NCBI GenBank assembly: GCA_018333775.1
Contig: JAGXSO010000010.1
Location: 1-7,486 of the forward strand
Direction: 5' to 3'
Source of the DNA: Truepera sp.
Lineage (GTDB): Bacteria; Deinococcota; Deinococci; Deinococcales; Trueperaceae
DNA: 7,486 nt
A program made the position numbers and the translations under genes. A model generated the notes under the pieces. It saw only the letters and a program-made list of their open reading frames with translations, was not told where the DNA came from and did not search any database. Shown here in pieces: positions 1-7,170 of this stretch (position 1 is the stretch's first letter; each line of letters starts with the position of its first letter).

Positions 1-2
1 CC

Positions 3-161
3 TCGAATAAGTCCTATGGCCAGTGGGGAGACGTTTTTCCCGATCCGGTTTTGGCCGTCGCGCTGCTCGACAGGTTGCTCCATCATGCCACCACCATCAA
101 TATCCGTGGCGAGTCCTATCGCCTCAAGCATCGGCGTGAGGCAGGGCTCACGACTGCCTAG
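3..161 (+). CDS. istB: IstB-like ATP-binding transposition helper, C-terminal 52 residues
   Basis: The frame open from base 3 to TAG at 159-161 reads SNKSYGQWGDVF, then DPVLAVALLDRLLHHATTIN and IRGESYRLKHRREAGL. This is the highly conserved C-terminal end of the IS21-family helper ATPase, which follows the AAA+ core. IstB is an AAA+ protein that selects and remodels target DNA and recruits or stimulates the IstA transposase. The N-terminal part, including the Walker motifs, lies outside the window, so whether the element is active cannot be judged. No frameshift or stop interrupts the visible part. The identification rests on recognised family sequence and is supported by the repeat-bearing end just downstream. 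Confidence 0.9.
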   Translation, partial: SNKSYGQWGDVFPDPVLAVALLDRLLHHATTINIRGESYRLKHRREAGLTTA

Positions 162-207
162 CTCAGGAATGGAGGTGATTATGCCGCCCTAAACTACCCG
201 CCAAAAG

Positions 208-251
208 TGTCAACTTCTAAACCGCCCGATCTGTCCAAAAATAAAACGCCC
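208..251 (+). repeat. Two direct 20-bp terminal repeats of the IS21-family end
   Basis: TGTCAACTTCTAAACCGCCC (208-227) and TGTCCAAAAATAAAACGCCC (232-251) match at 14 of 20 positions, sharing TGTC at one end and CGCCC at the other, and are spaced 24 bp start to start. IS21-family ends typically contain two or three such transposase-binding repeats, so I infer these are IstA binding sites. Confidence 0.6.
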
Positions 252-343
252 TTGACAATCGGCAGTTGTGAGGAGCATAGCCGCTCCACTACCTGCTAAA
301 ACTTGTGAGGGACGGGGTAAAGGGACCAAGCAGCGCCAGGTGG

Positions 344-349
344 TAAGCT
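344..349 (+). promoter_or_regulatory. Putative leaderless -10 box (TAAGCT) before the hypothetical gene
   Basis: TAAGCT fits the TANNNT -10 consensus and ends five bases before ATG at 355, the same spacing as at the tyrosine phenol-lyase gene. No Shine-Dalgarno site is suitably placed before this ATG. There is no convincing -35 hexamer, so this is tentative. Confidence 0.4.
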
Positions 350-354
350 TAGGT

Positions 355-642
355 ATGCGGTTTGGCTACGCCATCGAACAGGTCTTCGTCAGGCCGCGCG
401 GTGGCGGGCTCGAGCTCTCGTTCGTGCTAGTGGCACTATCCGGAGCCATCAAGCGCGAGGTACTGCGATTCTTGACCCCTAACGCGCCAGAGGCAGTGGT
501 GCGGGCCGCTCAGCAACTCGCCGCCCGGGGCGATATTGAGAGCGCCGCAGGGGTGCGCCTGCGCGTCGAAGTGCGCGGAGCGCTCCGCGACGACGCCGCC
601 TTGCGCCGCTTATTCGTGCAGACCTTTGAGAGCAGCCAATGA
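355..642 (+). CDS. Hypothetical protein, 95 residues
   Basis: I do not recognise this family. The protein begins MRFGYAIEQVFVRPRGGG and is mixed: a strand-like N-terminus (LELSFVLVALS), a middle helix (PEAVVRAAQQLAARG) and a basic C-terminal part ending RRLFVQTFESSQ. It has no signal peptide, membrane segment or cysteine. The frame is open back to GTG at 268. I chose ATG 355 because a TANNNT box lies five bases upstream, because the first 29 residues of the long version look like noncoding translation, and because 268 lies almost at the IS end. GTG 340 is another option. Its TGA overlaps the ATG of the Nudix gene (ATGA at 639-642), so the two are very probably co-transcribed and translationally coupled. 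A role linked to the Nudix enzyme is possible but unproven. Confidence 0.65.
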   Translation: MRFGYAIEQVFVRPRGGGLELSFVLVALSGAIKREVLRFLTPNAPEAVVRAAQQLAARGDIESAAGVRLRVEVRGALRDDAALRRLFVQTFESSQ

Positions 643-1097
643 AACTGGCTACGCTCTGCTACCTGCGCCGGGACGGCCACACCTTGATGCTTCATCGCAC
701 CAAGAAGCCCGGCGATTATCACCAGGGCAAGTGGAACGGGCTAGGTGGCAAGCTCAGGCCCGGCGAATCGCCGGAGGAGTGCCTGCACCGCGAGGTGCTC
801 GAAGAGTCGGGGCTAACGGTTGAAGCTGCCACGCTCAGGGGTTTGATTACCTTCCCGAACTTCGACGGGATCGACGACTGGTACTGCTTCATCTACACCG
901 TTGAGCAAACCTCTGGCCAGCTTAGCGAGTCGCCCGAAGGCGAGCTGCGCTGGATCCCCGACCGCGAGCTGCTGAGCCTCAACCTCTGGGAGGGCGACCG
1001 CGTCTTTATCCCCTGGCTCTTTCAGGACAAGCTCTTCTCGGCCAAGTTCATTTATGAGCAGGGAGAGTTCAAGAGCTACCAGGTGACCTTCTATTAA
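639..1097 (+). CDS. Nudix hydrolase, MutT/MTH1-like (probable 8-oxo-dGTP diphosphatase)
   Basis: The 152-residue product is of normal length for a single Nudix domain. The full Nudix box GX5EX7REVXEEXGX lies at residues 37-59 (G37, E43, R51-E52, E55-E56, G58), giving the Mg2+-binding helix. The preceding GKWNGLGGK resembles the MTH1/MutX branch, which hydrolyses oxidised purine nucleoside triphosphates such as 8-oxo-dGTP to the monophosphate and so prevents mutation. It is cytosolic, with no signal sequence. The start is fixed by the ATGA overlap with the upstream gene. Substrate assignment is by family resemblance only; Nudix specificity is hard to predict from sequence. A nucleotide-pool-cleaning enzyme would fit an oxidation-tolerant host, but that is inference. 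Confidence 0.9.
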   Translation: MKLATLCYLRRDGHTLMLHRTKKPGDYHQGKWNGLGGKLRPGESPEECLHREVLEESGLTVEAATLRGLITFPNFDGIDDWYCFIYTVEQTSGQLSESPEGELRWIPDRELLSLNLWEGDRVFIPWLFQDKLFSAKFIYEQGEFKSYQVTFY

Positions 1098-1176
1098 ATC
1101 CCTGGCGAAATGGCTTTGGCGCACCCCAGCCGGGGAGATTAATCATCAGGCTCAGTCTTACTAGCGGCTGCCGTGA

Positions 1177-2604
<1,428 letters not shown>

Positions 2605-2674
2605 CAGTGGGTTGTAGGTGGTGGGTTGTAGGTAGTGGGTGGTAGGAAAAGCCCTCGCCACCTACTACCCACTG
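2605..2674. repeat. Three tandem 14-bp repeats plus one inverted copy
   Basis: The units are CAGTGGGTTGTAGG (2605-2618), TGGTGGGTTGTAGG (2619-2632) and TAGTGGGTGGTAGG (2633-2646), contiguous from the base after the tyrosine phenol-lyase stop codon. After a 14-base spacer, CCTACTACCCACTG (2661-2674) is an inverted copy; its complement matches the first unit at 13 of 14 positions. The array can fold into alternative hairpins in either transcript between the two convergent genes. No U tract follows on either strand, so it is not a standard intrinsic terminator, though it might slow or protect the converging transcripts. The rest of the gap to 2738 shows nothing recognisable. Confidence 0.8.
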
Positions 2675-2738
2675 TCCGCTAACTCTTCTGACCAGCTTGC
2701 CGATACAGAGAGTTGTCATCAGGGGTGACCCTTCCCTG

Positions 2739-4508
2739 CTAACCGTTGTCGCCGTGCGTGGCCCACAGCCGGCGCATCTCGGCGCTGCTGGCCAGCAGCT
2801 CTGACAGCGTCCCTTGCGCGGCAATCCGCCCCTCGCTTAGCACGATGATCCGGTCAGCGCGGGTCAGTGCCGCGCGGCGGCTGCTTACTACCAGGCAGGT
2901 CACGTCCATATGCGCTAACTGCTCCCAGAGCAACCGCTCCGTCTCAACGTCAAGGGCGCTGGAGAGGTCGTCAACCACTAGCAGCTCGGCCTGGCGCATG
3001 AACATCCGGGCGGCGGCGCTGCGCTGCACCTGCCCGCCGGAGAGTTTGACGCCGCGGGTGCCGACCAGGGTGTCGAGGCCGTGCTCTAAGAGCCTAACGT
3101 CAGGCACCATGACCGCCAAGTCGAGCGCCCGCCACAGCGCCGCCTCGCCCTGCTCGTGGCCGAGGCTGACATTATCGCGCAGCGTCTCGGAAAATAGGCG
3201 CGGCACCTGGGAGGTGTAGGCGCTGCGCGGCGGCACCAAGAACGAGGCCGGGTCGTCTACGAGCGCCCCATTCCAGCGGATCTCGCCGCTATCTTTGGGC
3301 AGCAGCCCGAGCAGGGTGCGCACCAGGGTGGTCTTTCCCGCCCCGATGCGCCCGGTCACCACGGTAAACGAGCCGCGCGGCAGGGTCAGGGAGATATCAG
3401 CGATCCCCTTGTCGCTGTCGGGATAGCGGTAGCTGAGCCCGGTCACGCGCAGTTCAAGCAGCGGCGGAGCCGAGGCGGGCTGCGCCAGGGTGGGCAGGTC
3501 GGCCTCATGGAGGTGAAGCGGGGCGTGCTCGACGAATTTCTCCACCGGGGCGTCGGTGAGCAGGCGCTGCATCCGCTCGAAGGCCACTCCGGTGCGGCGA
3601 ATCTGCGCCAGCATGTCGCCCATGAAGGCCATGGTACCGGTCAGGCGCGGCAAGAAGGTCAAGAACAGCGCAAAGTCGCCTACCGTGAAGCTGCCGGTGC
3701 GCATCTGCTCGGCGGCCAGCAGCAGGATCAGGCCGGCGGCGATGTTGACCATGTTGGTGTTGATCGAGCGCAGCAGCTCGGTAAGCAAGCTGTCCTTGAG
3801 CGCCGCCCGGCGCCGCGTTTCGTTAAGCCTGGCGAAGTGCGCAACTACCGGCTCCTCCTTATGGGCGATCTTGACCGCCTGCACCGCGGTGAACATCTCG
3901 CCGATAAAGCTGGTCACGCGGCCGGTCGCCTCGCGGCTGCGGCGGCGGAACTGGCGGATCTTGGGGGTTAAGGCGCGGGTTAAAAGGACCATCCCCACCA
4001 GCGGCACGGTGATGACTGCTGTCACCAGCGGGTTAATCAGCGCCATAATGATAACGGCGGCCAGCGCAAAGAGGAGCAGCCCGCCCGCATCCACCAGGCT
4101 CTCGATCAGCGCCATGACATCATCGACGTCGTCGCGGAAGCGGGTCACGGCCTCGCCGGGAGAGTCGGGCAGCCGCCGCGAGCCGCGCGCGTTCATCAGC
4201 CAGTTAAGCAGATTGCGCCGGATAAGCAGCGTCAGCTCGTGCCAGAGCGTGGCGTAGACCCAGATCCCCCACCCAAAAAAGCCGATGCGCGAGAGGTTTA
4301 CGCTCAGCAGCAAAGCCACTAGCGTCCAGGGGTTGAGCCCGGCCGGCGCTGCCCCGGAGAGCGCATCGAAGAGGGCTCTGATGATCAGCCCAAAGAGCAG
4401 CGGCAGGGTGTGGATCACCCCCCAGGCCACCACGTTGATGACAAACAGGCCGAAGCGGTAGTGGATGAGTCTATCGATCAGGCGCCCGATAGGAATCGAA
4501 ACGGTCAT
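2739..4508 (-). CDS. ABC exporter half-transporter, subunit with degenerate catalytic residues
   Basis: This 589-residue protein has six predicted membrane segments in roughly the first 320 residues and one ATP-binding domain from about 350: a type IV (ABCB-like) half-transporter. Motifs are Walker A GRIGAGKT (386-393), Q-loop TSQ, signature LSGGQ (489-493, canonical) and Walker B LLVVDD (509-514). Residue 514 is Asp where the catalytic Glu normally stands, and the switch His is replaced by S543 (VVSSRR). These changes mark the non-hydrolysing half of heterodimeric exporters such as TM287/288, TmrAB and BmrCD. Its own Walker motifs would form the degenerate site, while its LSGGQ completes the active site of the partner. 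It starts 7 bp after the partner's stop; an AAGGA overlapping that TAA serves as ribosome site, so translation is probably coupled. Substrate is unknown; drugs, lipids or peptides are all possible. Confidence 0.92.
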   Translation of the reverse strand: MTVSIPIGRLIDRLIHYRFGLFVINVVAWGVIHTLPLLFGLIIRALFDALSGAAPAGLNPWTLVALLLSVNLSRIGFFGWGIWVYATLWHELTLLIRRNLLNWLMNARGSRRLPDSPGEAVTRFRDDVDDVMALIESLVDAGGLLLFALAAVIIMALINPLVTAVITVPLVGMVLLTRALTPKIRQFRRRSREATGRVTSFIGEMFTAVQAVKIAHKEEPVVAHFARLNETRRRAALKDSLLTELLRSINTNMVNIAAGLILLLAAEQMRTGSFTVGDFALFLTFLPRLTGTMAFMGDMLAQIRRTGVAFERMQRLLTDAPVEKFVEHAPLHLHEADLPTLAQPASAPPLLELRVTGLSYRYPDSDKGIADISLTLPRGSFTVVTGRIGAGKTTLVRTLLGLLPKDSGEIRWNGALVDDPASFLVPPRSAYTSQVPRLFSETLRDNVSLGHEQGEAALWRALDLAVMVPDVRLLEHGLDTLVGTRGVKLSGGQVQRSAAARMFMRQAELLVVDDLSSALDVETERLLWEQLAHMDVTCLVVSSRRAALTRADRIIVLSEGRIAAQGTLSELLASSAEMRRLWATHGDNG

Positions 4509-4515
4509 AGTGTCC

Positions 4516-6300
4516 TTAGGCCGTGACCACGGCGTGGTCTACAGGGGGCATCTCGGGCAGTAGCTGCTGCCCGGCCCTGAGTCGATAAAAGTGCGAGGTC
4601 GGCCGGGCGGCCAGCTCGGCGCGGGAGCCGCGCTCGAGCACTTGCCCCTCCGAGAGAATGATGATCTCATCGACGCGCTCGACTGTACTTAGCCGGTGGG
4701 CGATGATAATGGCGGTGCGCCCGCGCAGCAGCTTGCTCACGGCCTGCTCCAGCCGCGCTTCGGTGGCCGGGTCGAGCCGTGAGGAGGGCTCGTCGAGGAT
4801 AACCAGGCCGGGGTCTTTGAGGAACACCCGGGCAAAGGCCAGCAGTTGCGCCTCACCGGCGCTAAGGCCGCTCCCGCCGGCGGCCAGCGGCGTGTCAAGG
4901 CCCTGGGGCAGCGCCGCCAGCCAGGCGCCCAGGCCGAGTTCGTGCAGCACCGCCAGGATGCGCTCATCAGGGACAGTCTGATCGAAGAAGGTGAGGTTGT
5001 CGCGCAGCGAGGCGTGAAAGAGCTGTACCTCTTGAGTCACCAGGCCGACCTGCCGGTGCAGGTCAAAGAGCGCCAGCTCGCGGATGGGGATGCCGCCCAG
5101 ACGGATCTCGCCGCTTGATGCCTCATACAGGCGGAACAGCAGGCGGGTCAGGGTGGTCTTGCCGCTGCCGGTGCGCCCCAGCAGGCCGAGGGTGGTGCCC
5201 GGTGCCAGGTGGAAGCTGATGTCGCGCAGCACCGGCTGCTGCTGGTAGCTAAACCCTACCCGGTCGAAGGTGACCGGCAGCGCCCCGGACGGCAACCGGC
5301 TGGTCCCGGTGTCGGCGAGCTGGCTGCGCAGGTTCAACAGCTCATCGATCCGACCGATCCCGGCGCCGGCCTTTTGCAGCTCCTGCATCTGCTGGGTGAT
5401 CTGCTCGATGGGAGCTTCGAGCATCGCCATGTACTGAAAGAACAGATAGGCGGTGCCCAAGGTGATCGCCCCGGCCTGGAAGAAGTAGACTCCCAGCCCC
5501 AGAGTGAGCACATAACCGATCGCAAACAGGCCCATGCTAAGCAGCCAGATTGAGGAGCGCTTCATCCAGGCGCGGCGGCCCCTAAAGAAGACCTCGCGCA
5601 TCGCCGTTACCAAGCGCTGCATAACATAAGGCCCCGCCCCGTTGGCGCGGATGTCGTCGATGCCGGCTAAGCGCTCTTCGATGAAGCCGAACAGCTTGGC
5701 GTGGGCCTCGCGCTCCTCTTTGGTCGCAGGCACGGCAACGTCGTGCAGCCGCCCGAGGGTGAAGAGGACCAGGGCGGTAAATACGGTCAATGCCAGCCCT
5801 ACCCAGGGCTGCTCGAGCCACAACATCACCAGGATGCCCAAGAGCAGCAAGGCGCTCCCTAAGACCTGCACCGAGAACTGCGAAAAGAAGTTTGACAGCG
5901 CCGTCACATCGCCGTCGATCCGCTCGATCAGCTCGCCGGGGGTGCGGGCGGTGTGGAAGCTCATATCGAGCCTCAGGCAGTGCAGCGCCAGGTCGCGGCG
6001 CATGGCGTTAGTGGCGGTCCAGCCCACGTCGGCGCCGGTATAAGTGGCAGCGGCCAGCAAGAGCTGATTGGCCAGCGCCACCCCCAAGAACAGCAGCGCA
6101 GCGCGGATCAGCACCTCCAACGCCCCGCCGGCCACCGCGGTATCGATAAAAAAGCGCAGGATCTGCGGCACTAACAGCTGCAAGCCGATGCTGCTTAGCA
6201 TCAGCGCCGTCATCAGCGCGGCTTTTTGCCATTGCGGCGCGAGATAGCGCAGCAACAGGGCGCTGTAGCGCCTAAGGGGTGTAGCGGCAGGTCGGCTCAT
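4516..6300 (-). CDS. ABC exporter half-transporter, catalytically competent subunit
   Basis: This is the first gene of the exporter operon, 594 residues from ATG 6300. About six membrane helices (the first near residues 25-47) precede an ATP-binding domain from about 333. Motifs are Walker A GRTGSGKT (375-382), Q-loop VTQE, signature LSAGE (479-483) instead of LSGGQ, Walker B LVILDE with catalytic E504, D-loop SSRLD and switch H535. The Glu and His are intact but the signature is altered, exactly complementary to the downstream subunit, so the pair gives one consensus and one degenerate ATP site. The frame stays open to 6396, but that extension would translate a transcription terminator. ATG 6300 has GAGGA five bases upstream, whereas ATG 6327 lacks a good ribosome site. 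Expression is probably controlled by the leader attenuator at 6356-6478. Confidence 0.92.
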   Translation of the reverse strand: MSRPAATPLRRYSALLLRYLAPQWQKAALMTALMLSSIGLQLLVPQILRFFIDTAVAGGALEVLIRAALLFLGVALANQLLLAAATYTGADVGWTATNAMRRDLALHCLRLDMSFHTARTPGELIERIDGDVTALSNFFSQFSVQVLGSALLLLGILVMLWLEQPWVGLALTVFTALVLFTLGRLHDVAVPATKEEREAHAKLFGFIEERLAGIDDIRANGAGPYVMQRLVTAMREVFFRGRRAWMKRSSIWLLSMGLFAIGYVLTLGLGVYFFQAGAITLGTAYLFFQYMAMLEAPIEQITQQMQELQKAGAGIGRIDELLNLRSQLADTGTSRLPSGALPVTFDRVGFSYQQQPVLRDISFHLAPGTTLGLLGRTGSGKTTLTRLLFRLYEASSGEIRLGGIPIRELALFDLHRQVGLVTQEVQLFHASLRDNLTFFDQTVPDERILAVLHELGLGAWLAALPQGLDTPLAAGGSGLSAGEAQLLAFARVFLKDPGLVILDEPSSRLDPATEARLEQAVSKLLRGRTAIIIAHRLSTVERVDEIIILSEGQVLERGSRAELAARPTSHFYRLRAGQQLLPEMPPVDHAVVTA

Positions 6301-6305
6301 AATCG

Positions 6306-6310
6306 TCCTC
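6306..6310 (-). promoter_or_regulatory. Ribosome-binding site deciding the start of the first exporter subunit
   Basis: On the - strand GAGGA lies five bases before ATG 6300. The alternative in-frame ATG at 6327 has only a weak GAG upstream, so this site favours the 594-residue product. Confidence 0.6.
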
Positions 6311-6355
6311 GTGGTCTCAGCATTCATCTGGAGTCTCGGCTTGCCCCAGCGGTTC

Positions 6356-6392
6356 AAGAAAAAGACCGTGGGGTTTGGGGTCGCCCACGGTC
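6356..6392 (-). terminator. Intrinsic terminator inside the exporter operon leader (attenuator)
   Basis: On the - strand GACCGTGGG (6392-6384) and CCCACGGTC (6372-6364) form a perfect 9-bp stem with an 11-base loop, followed at once by TTTTTCTT (6363-6356). On the + strand the stem is followed by GCACAG, so it works only leftward. No - strand gene other than the short leader ORF lies upstream. Its only plausible job is therefore to stop transcription between the exporter promoter and the exporter genes unless it is prevented from folding. Confidence 0.88.
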
Positions 6393-6429
6393 GCACAGTA
6401 TTCAGAAGCTAGCTACCAGCAGGCAGACC
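6379..6429 (-). promoter_or_regulatory. Predicted antiterminator helix of the exporter leader
   Basis: In the - strand RNA, GGUCUGCCUGCUGGUAGC (6429-6412) can pair with GCGACCGUGGGCGACC (6394-6379): 15 pairs including two G-U, two single-U bulges and one A-G mismatch, enclosing a 17-base loop. The second strand contains the whole 5' arm of the terminator, so the two structures exclude each other. The first strand covers the last codons and the stop codon of the leader ORF, where a terminating ribosome would block it. Upstream, GCAAGAC (6458-6452) and ACCA (6468-6465) can pair with GUCUGC and UGGU of the same strand, a possible third, protecting helix. Paired by eye only. Confidence 0.7.
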
Positions 6430-6478
6430 TCTCCCATGCAGCAGCGGGGGTGTCTTGCATGATGTGGTGGATTACCAT
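6413..6478 (-). CDS. Leader peptide ORF (21 codons) of the exporter attenuator
   Basis: ATG at 6478 opens a 21-codon frame ending TGG TAG (6418-6413). The peptide begins MVIHHIMQDT and ends AWERSACW. It has the strongest ribosome site in the window, AAAGGAG seven bases upstream, and starts about 18 bases after the predicted transcription start. A near-ideal ribosome site on so short a frame, just before a terminator whose competing helix overlaps the stop codon, points to a regulatory peptide whose translation is sensed, not a working protein. Full translation would cover the antiterminator strand and allow termination; a ribosome stalled near codons 4-9 would leave that strand free and let transcription reach the exporter genes. 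The two adjacent His codons and the Trp codons at 15 and 21 could be sensing positions. Because the target is an exporter, antibiotic-induced stalling, as known for bmrB, is the more likely signal. No homologue is recognised. Confidence 0.75.
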   Translation of the reverse strand: MVIHHIMQDTPAAAWERSACW

Positions 6479-6485
6479 CTACCTG

Positions 6486-6492
6486 CTCCTTT
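6486..6492 (-). promoter_or_regulatory. Strong Shine-Dalgarno site of the leader peptide
   Basis: AAAGGAG on the - strand lies seven bases before ATG 6478, near-optimal sequence and spacing. It is the main evidence that the 21-codon frame is really translated. Confidence 0.8.
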
Positions 6493-6502
6493 CGCCAGGC
6501 CA

Positions 6503-6532
6503 AATCTACTCCCAGGCGTTGGTGCCTGTCAA
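6503..6532 (-). promoter_or_regulatory. Sigma-70-type promoter of the exporter operon
   Basis: On the - strand a perfect TTGACA (6532-6527) is followed by an 18-base spacer and TAGATT (6508-6503, 4 of 6 to TATAAT and matching TANNNT). The predicted start is near 6496, giving an untranslated stretch of about 18 bases before the leader ATG. The spacer contains the dyad CAGGC-N6-GCCTG (6513-6528), a possible operator. Confidence 0.75.
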
Positions 6533-6569
6533 GTGCTGTGACCGGCCAGCCTTTCCGCATGGCCTGCTC

Positions 6570-6575
6570 TATACT
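6570..6575 (+). promoter_or_regulatory. Leaderless-type -10 box (TATACT) of the DUF309 gene
   Basis: TATACT, identical to the box before the tyrosine phenol-lyase gene, ends seven bases before ATG 6583. Transcription should start at or next to the start codon. No Shine-Dalgarno site lies between and no clear -35 is visible. It diverges from the exporter promoter about 40 bp away. Confidence 0.7.
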
Positions 6576-6582
6576 GACAGCG

Positions 6583-6918
6583 ATGAGTGTAGCTACAGAC
6601 CGCTGGCTGGAAGGAGTGAACCTCTTTAACCGTGGTGCCTACTGGGACTGTCACGAAGTGCTCGAGCCGCTGTGGCTGGCTGCGGACGGACTCGACCGGA
6701 GCTTCTACAAGGGAGTGATTTTGCTGGCCGCCGCGCTGCACAAAGCGCGGGTGATGGGCAGCATACGGGGCGGCAGGCGCAACTACGCCAAGGCTCTGGC
6801 ACACTTGGCGCTCGTTCCAGACAGCTATCATGGTGTAAACGTGCGCGAGCTCGAGGCGCGTTGCCATATGGCACTAAGAGAGGCTACCAATCCCACTATC
6901 CCCCTGGAGGCCCTATGA
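6583..6918 (+). CDS. DUF309 family protein
   Basis: The 111-residue product carries the DUF309 hallmarks: FNRGAYWDCHEVLEPLW (about residues 15-31) with the conserved HEvLE-W motif, then a second helix YKGVILLAAALHKAR. Family members are small all-helical proteins found in many bacteria and archaea; the biochemical function is unknown. The conserved His and Glu look like a metal or ligand site, but that is inference. ATG 6583 is chosen because a TATACT box lies seven bases upstream and the family's N-terminus begins close to this point. The frame is open back to GTG 6538, but that start would lie upstream of the -10 box. Its stop overlaps the ATG of the PspC-domain gene (ATGA, 6915-6918), so the two form an operon. 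Confidence 0.88.
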   Translation: MSVATDRWLEGVNLFNRGAYWDCHEVLEPLWLAADGLDRSFYKGVILLAAALHKARVMGSIRGGRRNYAKALAHLALVPDSYHGVNVRELEARCHMALREATNPTIPLEAL

Positions 6919-7160
6919 ACTACGACCCTGATCCCCTACCCCACCAGCAGCGCCGCGCCAGACGTCCCGCTTCGCTGCAAAGCTTGCGCCGCGTAAACCG
7001 TGGACGCTGGCTAGGCGGCGTACTAGGCGGCATCGCCACCTTTGTGGGAGCCGATCCGCGCTGGCTGCGGGGAGGCTTTATCCTCGCCCTCATCGCCACC
7101 TTGGGCCTGCTGGCCCTCCCCTACCTGCTGTTGTGGTGGTTGTTGCCTGGTCCCGAGTAG
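6915..7160 (+). CDS. PspC-domain small membrane protein
   Basis: The 81-residue product has a basic, proline-rich N-terminus (RRARRPASLQSLRRVNRG) followed by a PspC-like domain: GRWLGGVLGGIATFVGADPRWLRGGFIL, the typical G-x-x-GG-A-x-x-x-G-x-DP-x-x-x-R pattern, and then a hydrophobic helix rich in Leu ending LLLWWLLPGPE. Two membrane-associated segments are likely (about residues 33-45 and 52-76). PspC is an inner-membrane component of the phage-shock envelope-stress response in enterobacteria. Stand-alone short versions are widespread and mostly uncharacterised, and no pspA is present here. GGAGG (6906-6910) lies four bases before the ATG, which overlaps the DUF309 stop codon. The gene ends 10 bp from the stop of the converging TPR gene, with no terminator seen between. 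Confidence 0.85.
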   Translation: MNYDPDPLPHQQRRARRPASLQSLRRVNRGRWLGGVLGGIATFVGADPRWLRGGFILALIATLGLLALPYLLLWWLLPGPE

Positions 7161-7170
7161 AGTTCGCCAA

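Larger units (their letters stand above)
1..257 (+). mobile_element. Right end of an IS21-family insertion sequence (truncated by window start)
   Basis: The segment holds the 3' end of istB followed by about 95 noncoding bases with two related 20-bp repeats ending at TTGACA (252-257). IS21-family elements carry istA and istB and end in several copies of a transposase-binding repeat, with termini starting TG and ending CA; both traits fit here. Read inward from the right, the end begins TGTCAAGGGCG. The exact outer boundary is uncertain: CA at 256-257 and CA at 263-264 are both possible. istA, the left end and the target duplication lie outside the window. Confidence 0.8.

Noticed and set aside
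268..354. GTG 268 as start of the hypothetical protein
   Set aside because: It lies within a few bases of the IS end, and the extra 29 residues have no family-like character.
1124..1135. CCCC-AGCC-GGGG hairpin after the Nudix gene as terminator
   Set aside because: The stem is only 4 bp and is followed by AGATTAATC, not a U tract.
2605..2674. CRISPR array
   Set aside because: The units are 14 bp and contiguous with no spacers, and no cas gene is nearby.
3556..4257. Long + strand frame of 233 codons opposite the exporter gene
   Set aside because: It lies antisense to the membrane domain, is rich in Ser and Arg as expected from GC-rich reverse complement, and has no recognisable domain.
6356..6392. 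Ordinary end-of-gene terminator
   Set aside because: No - strand gene other than the 21-codon leader ends upstream of it, and on the + strand it lacks a U tract.
6301..6396. N-terminal extension of the first exporter subunit (start at 6396)
   Set aside because: The extension would translate the terminator stem and its U tract, and the start at 6396 has no ribosome site. ATG 6300 has GAGGA at good spacing and gives a normal N-terminus.
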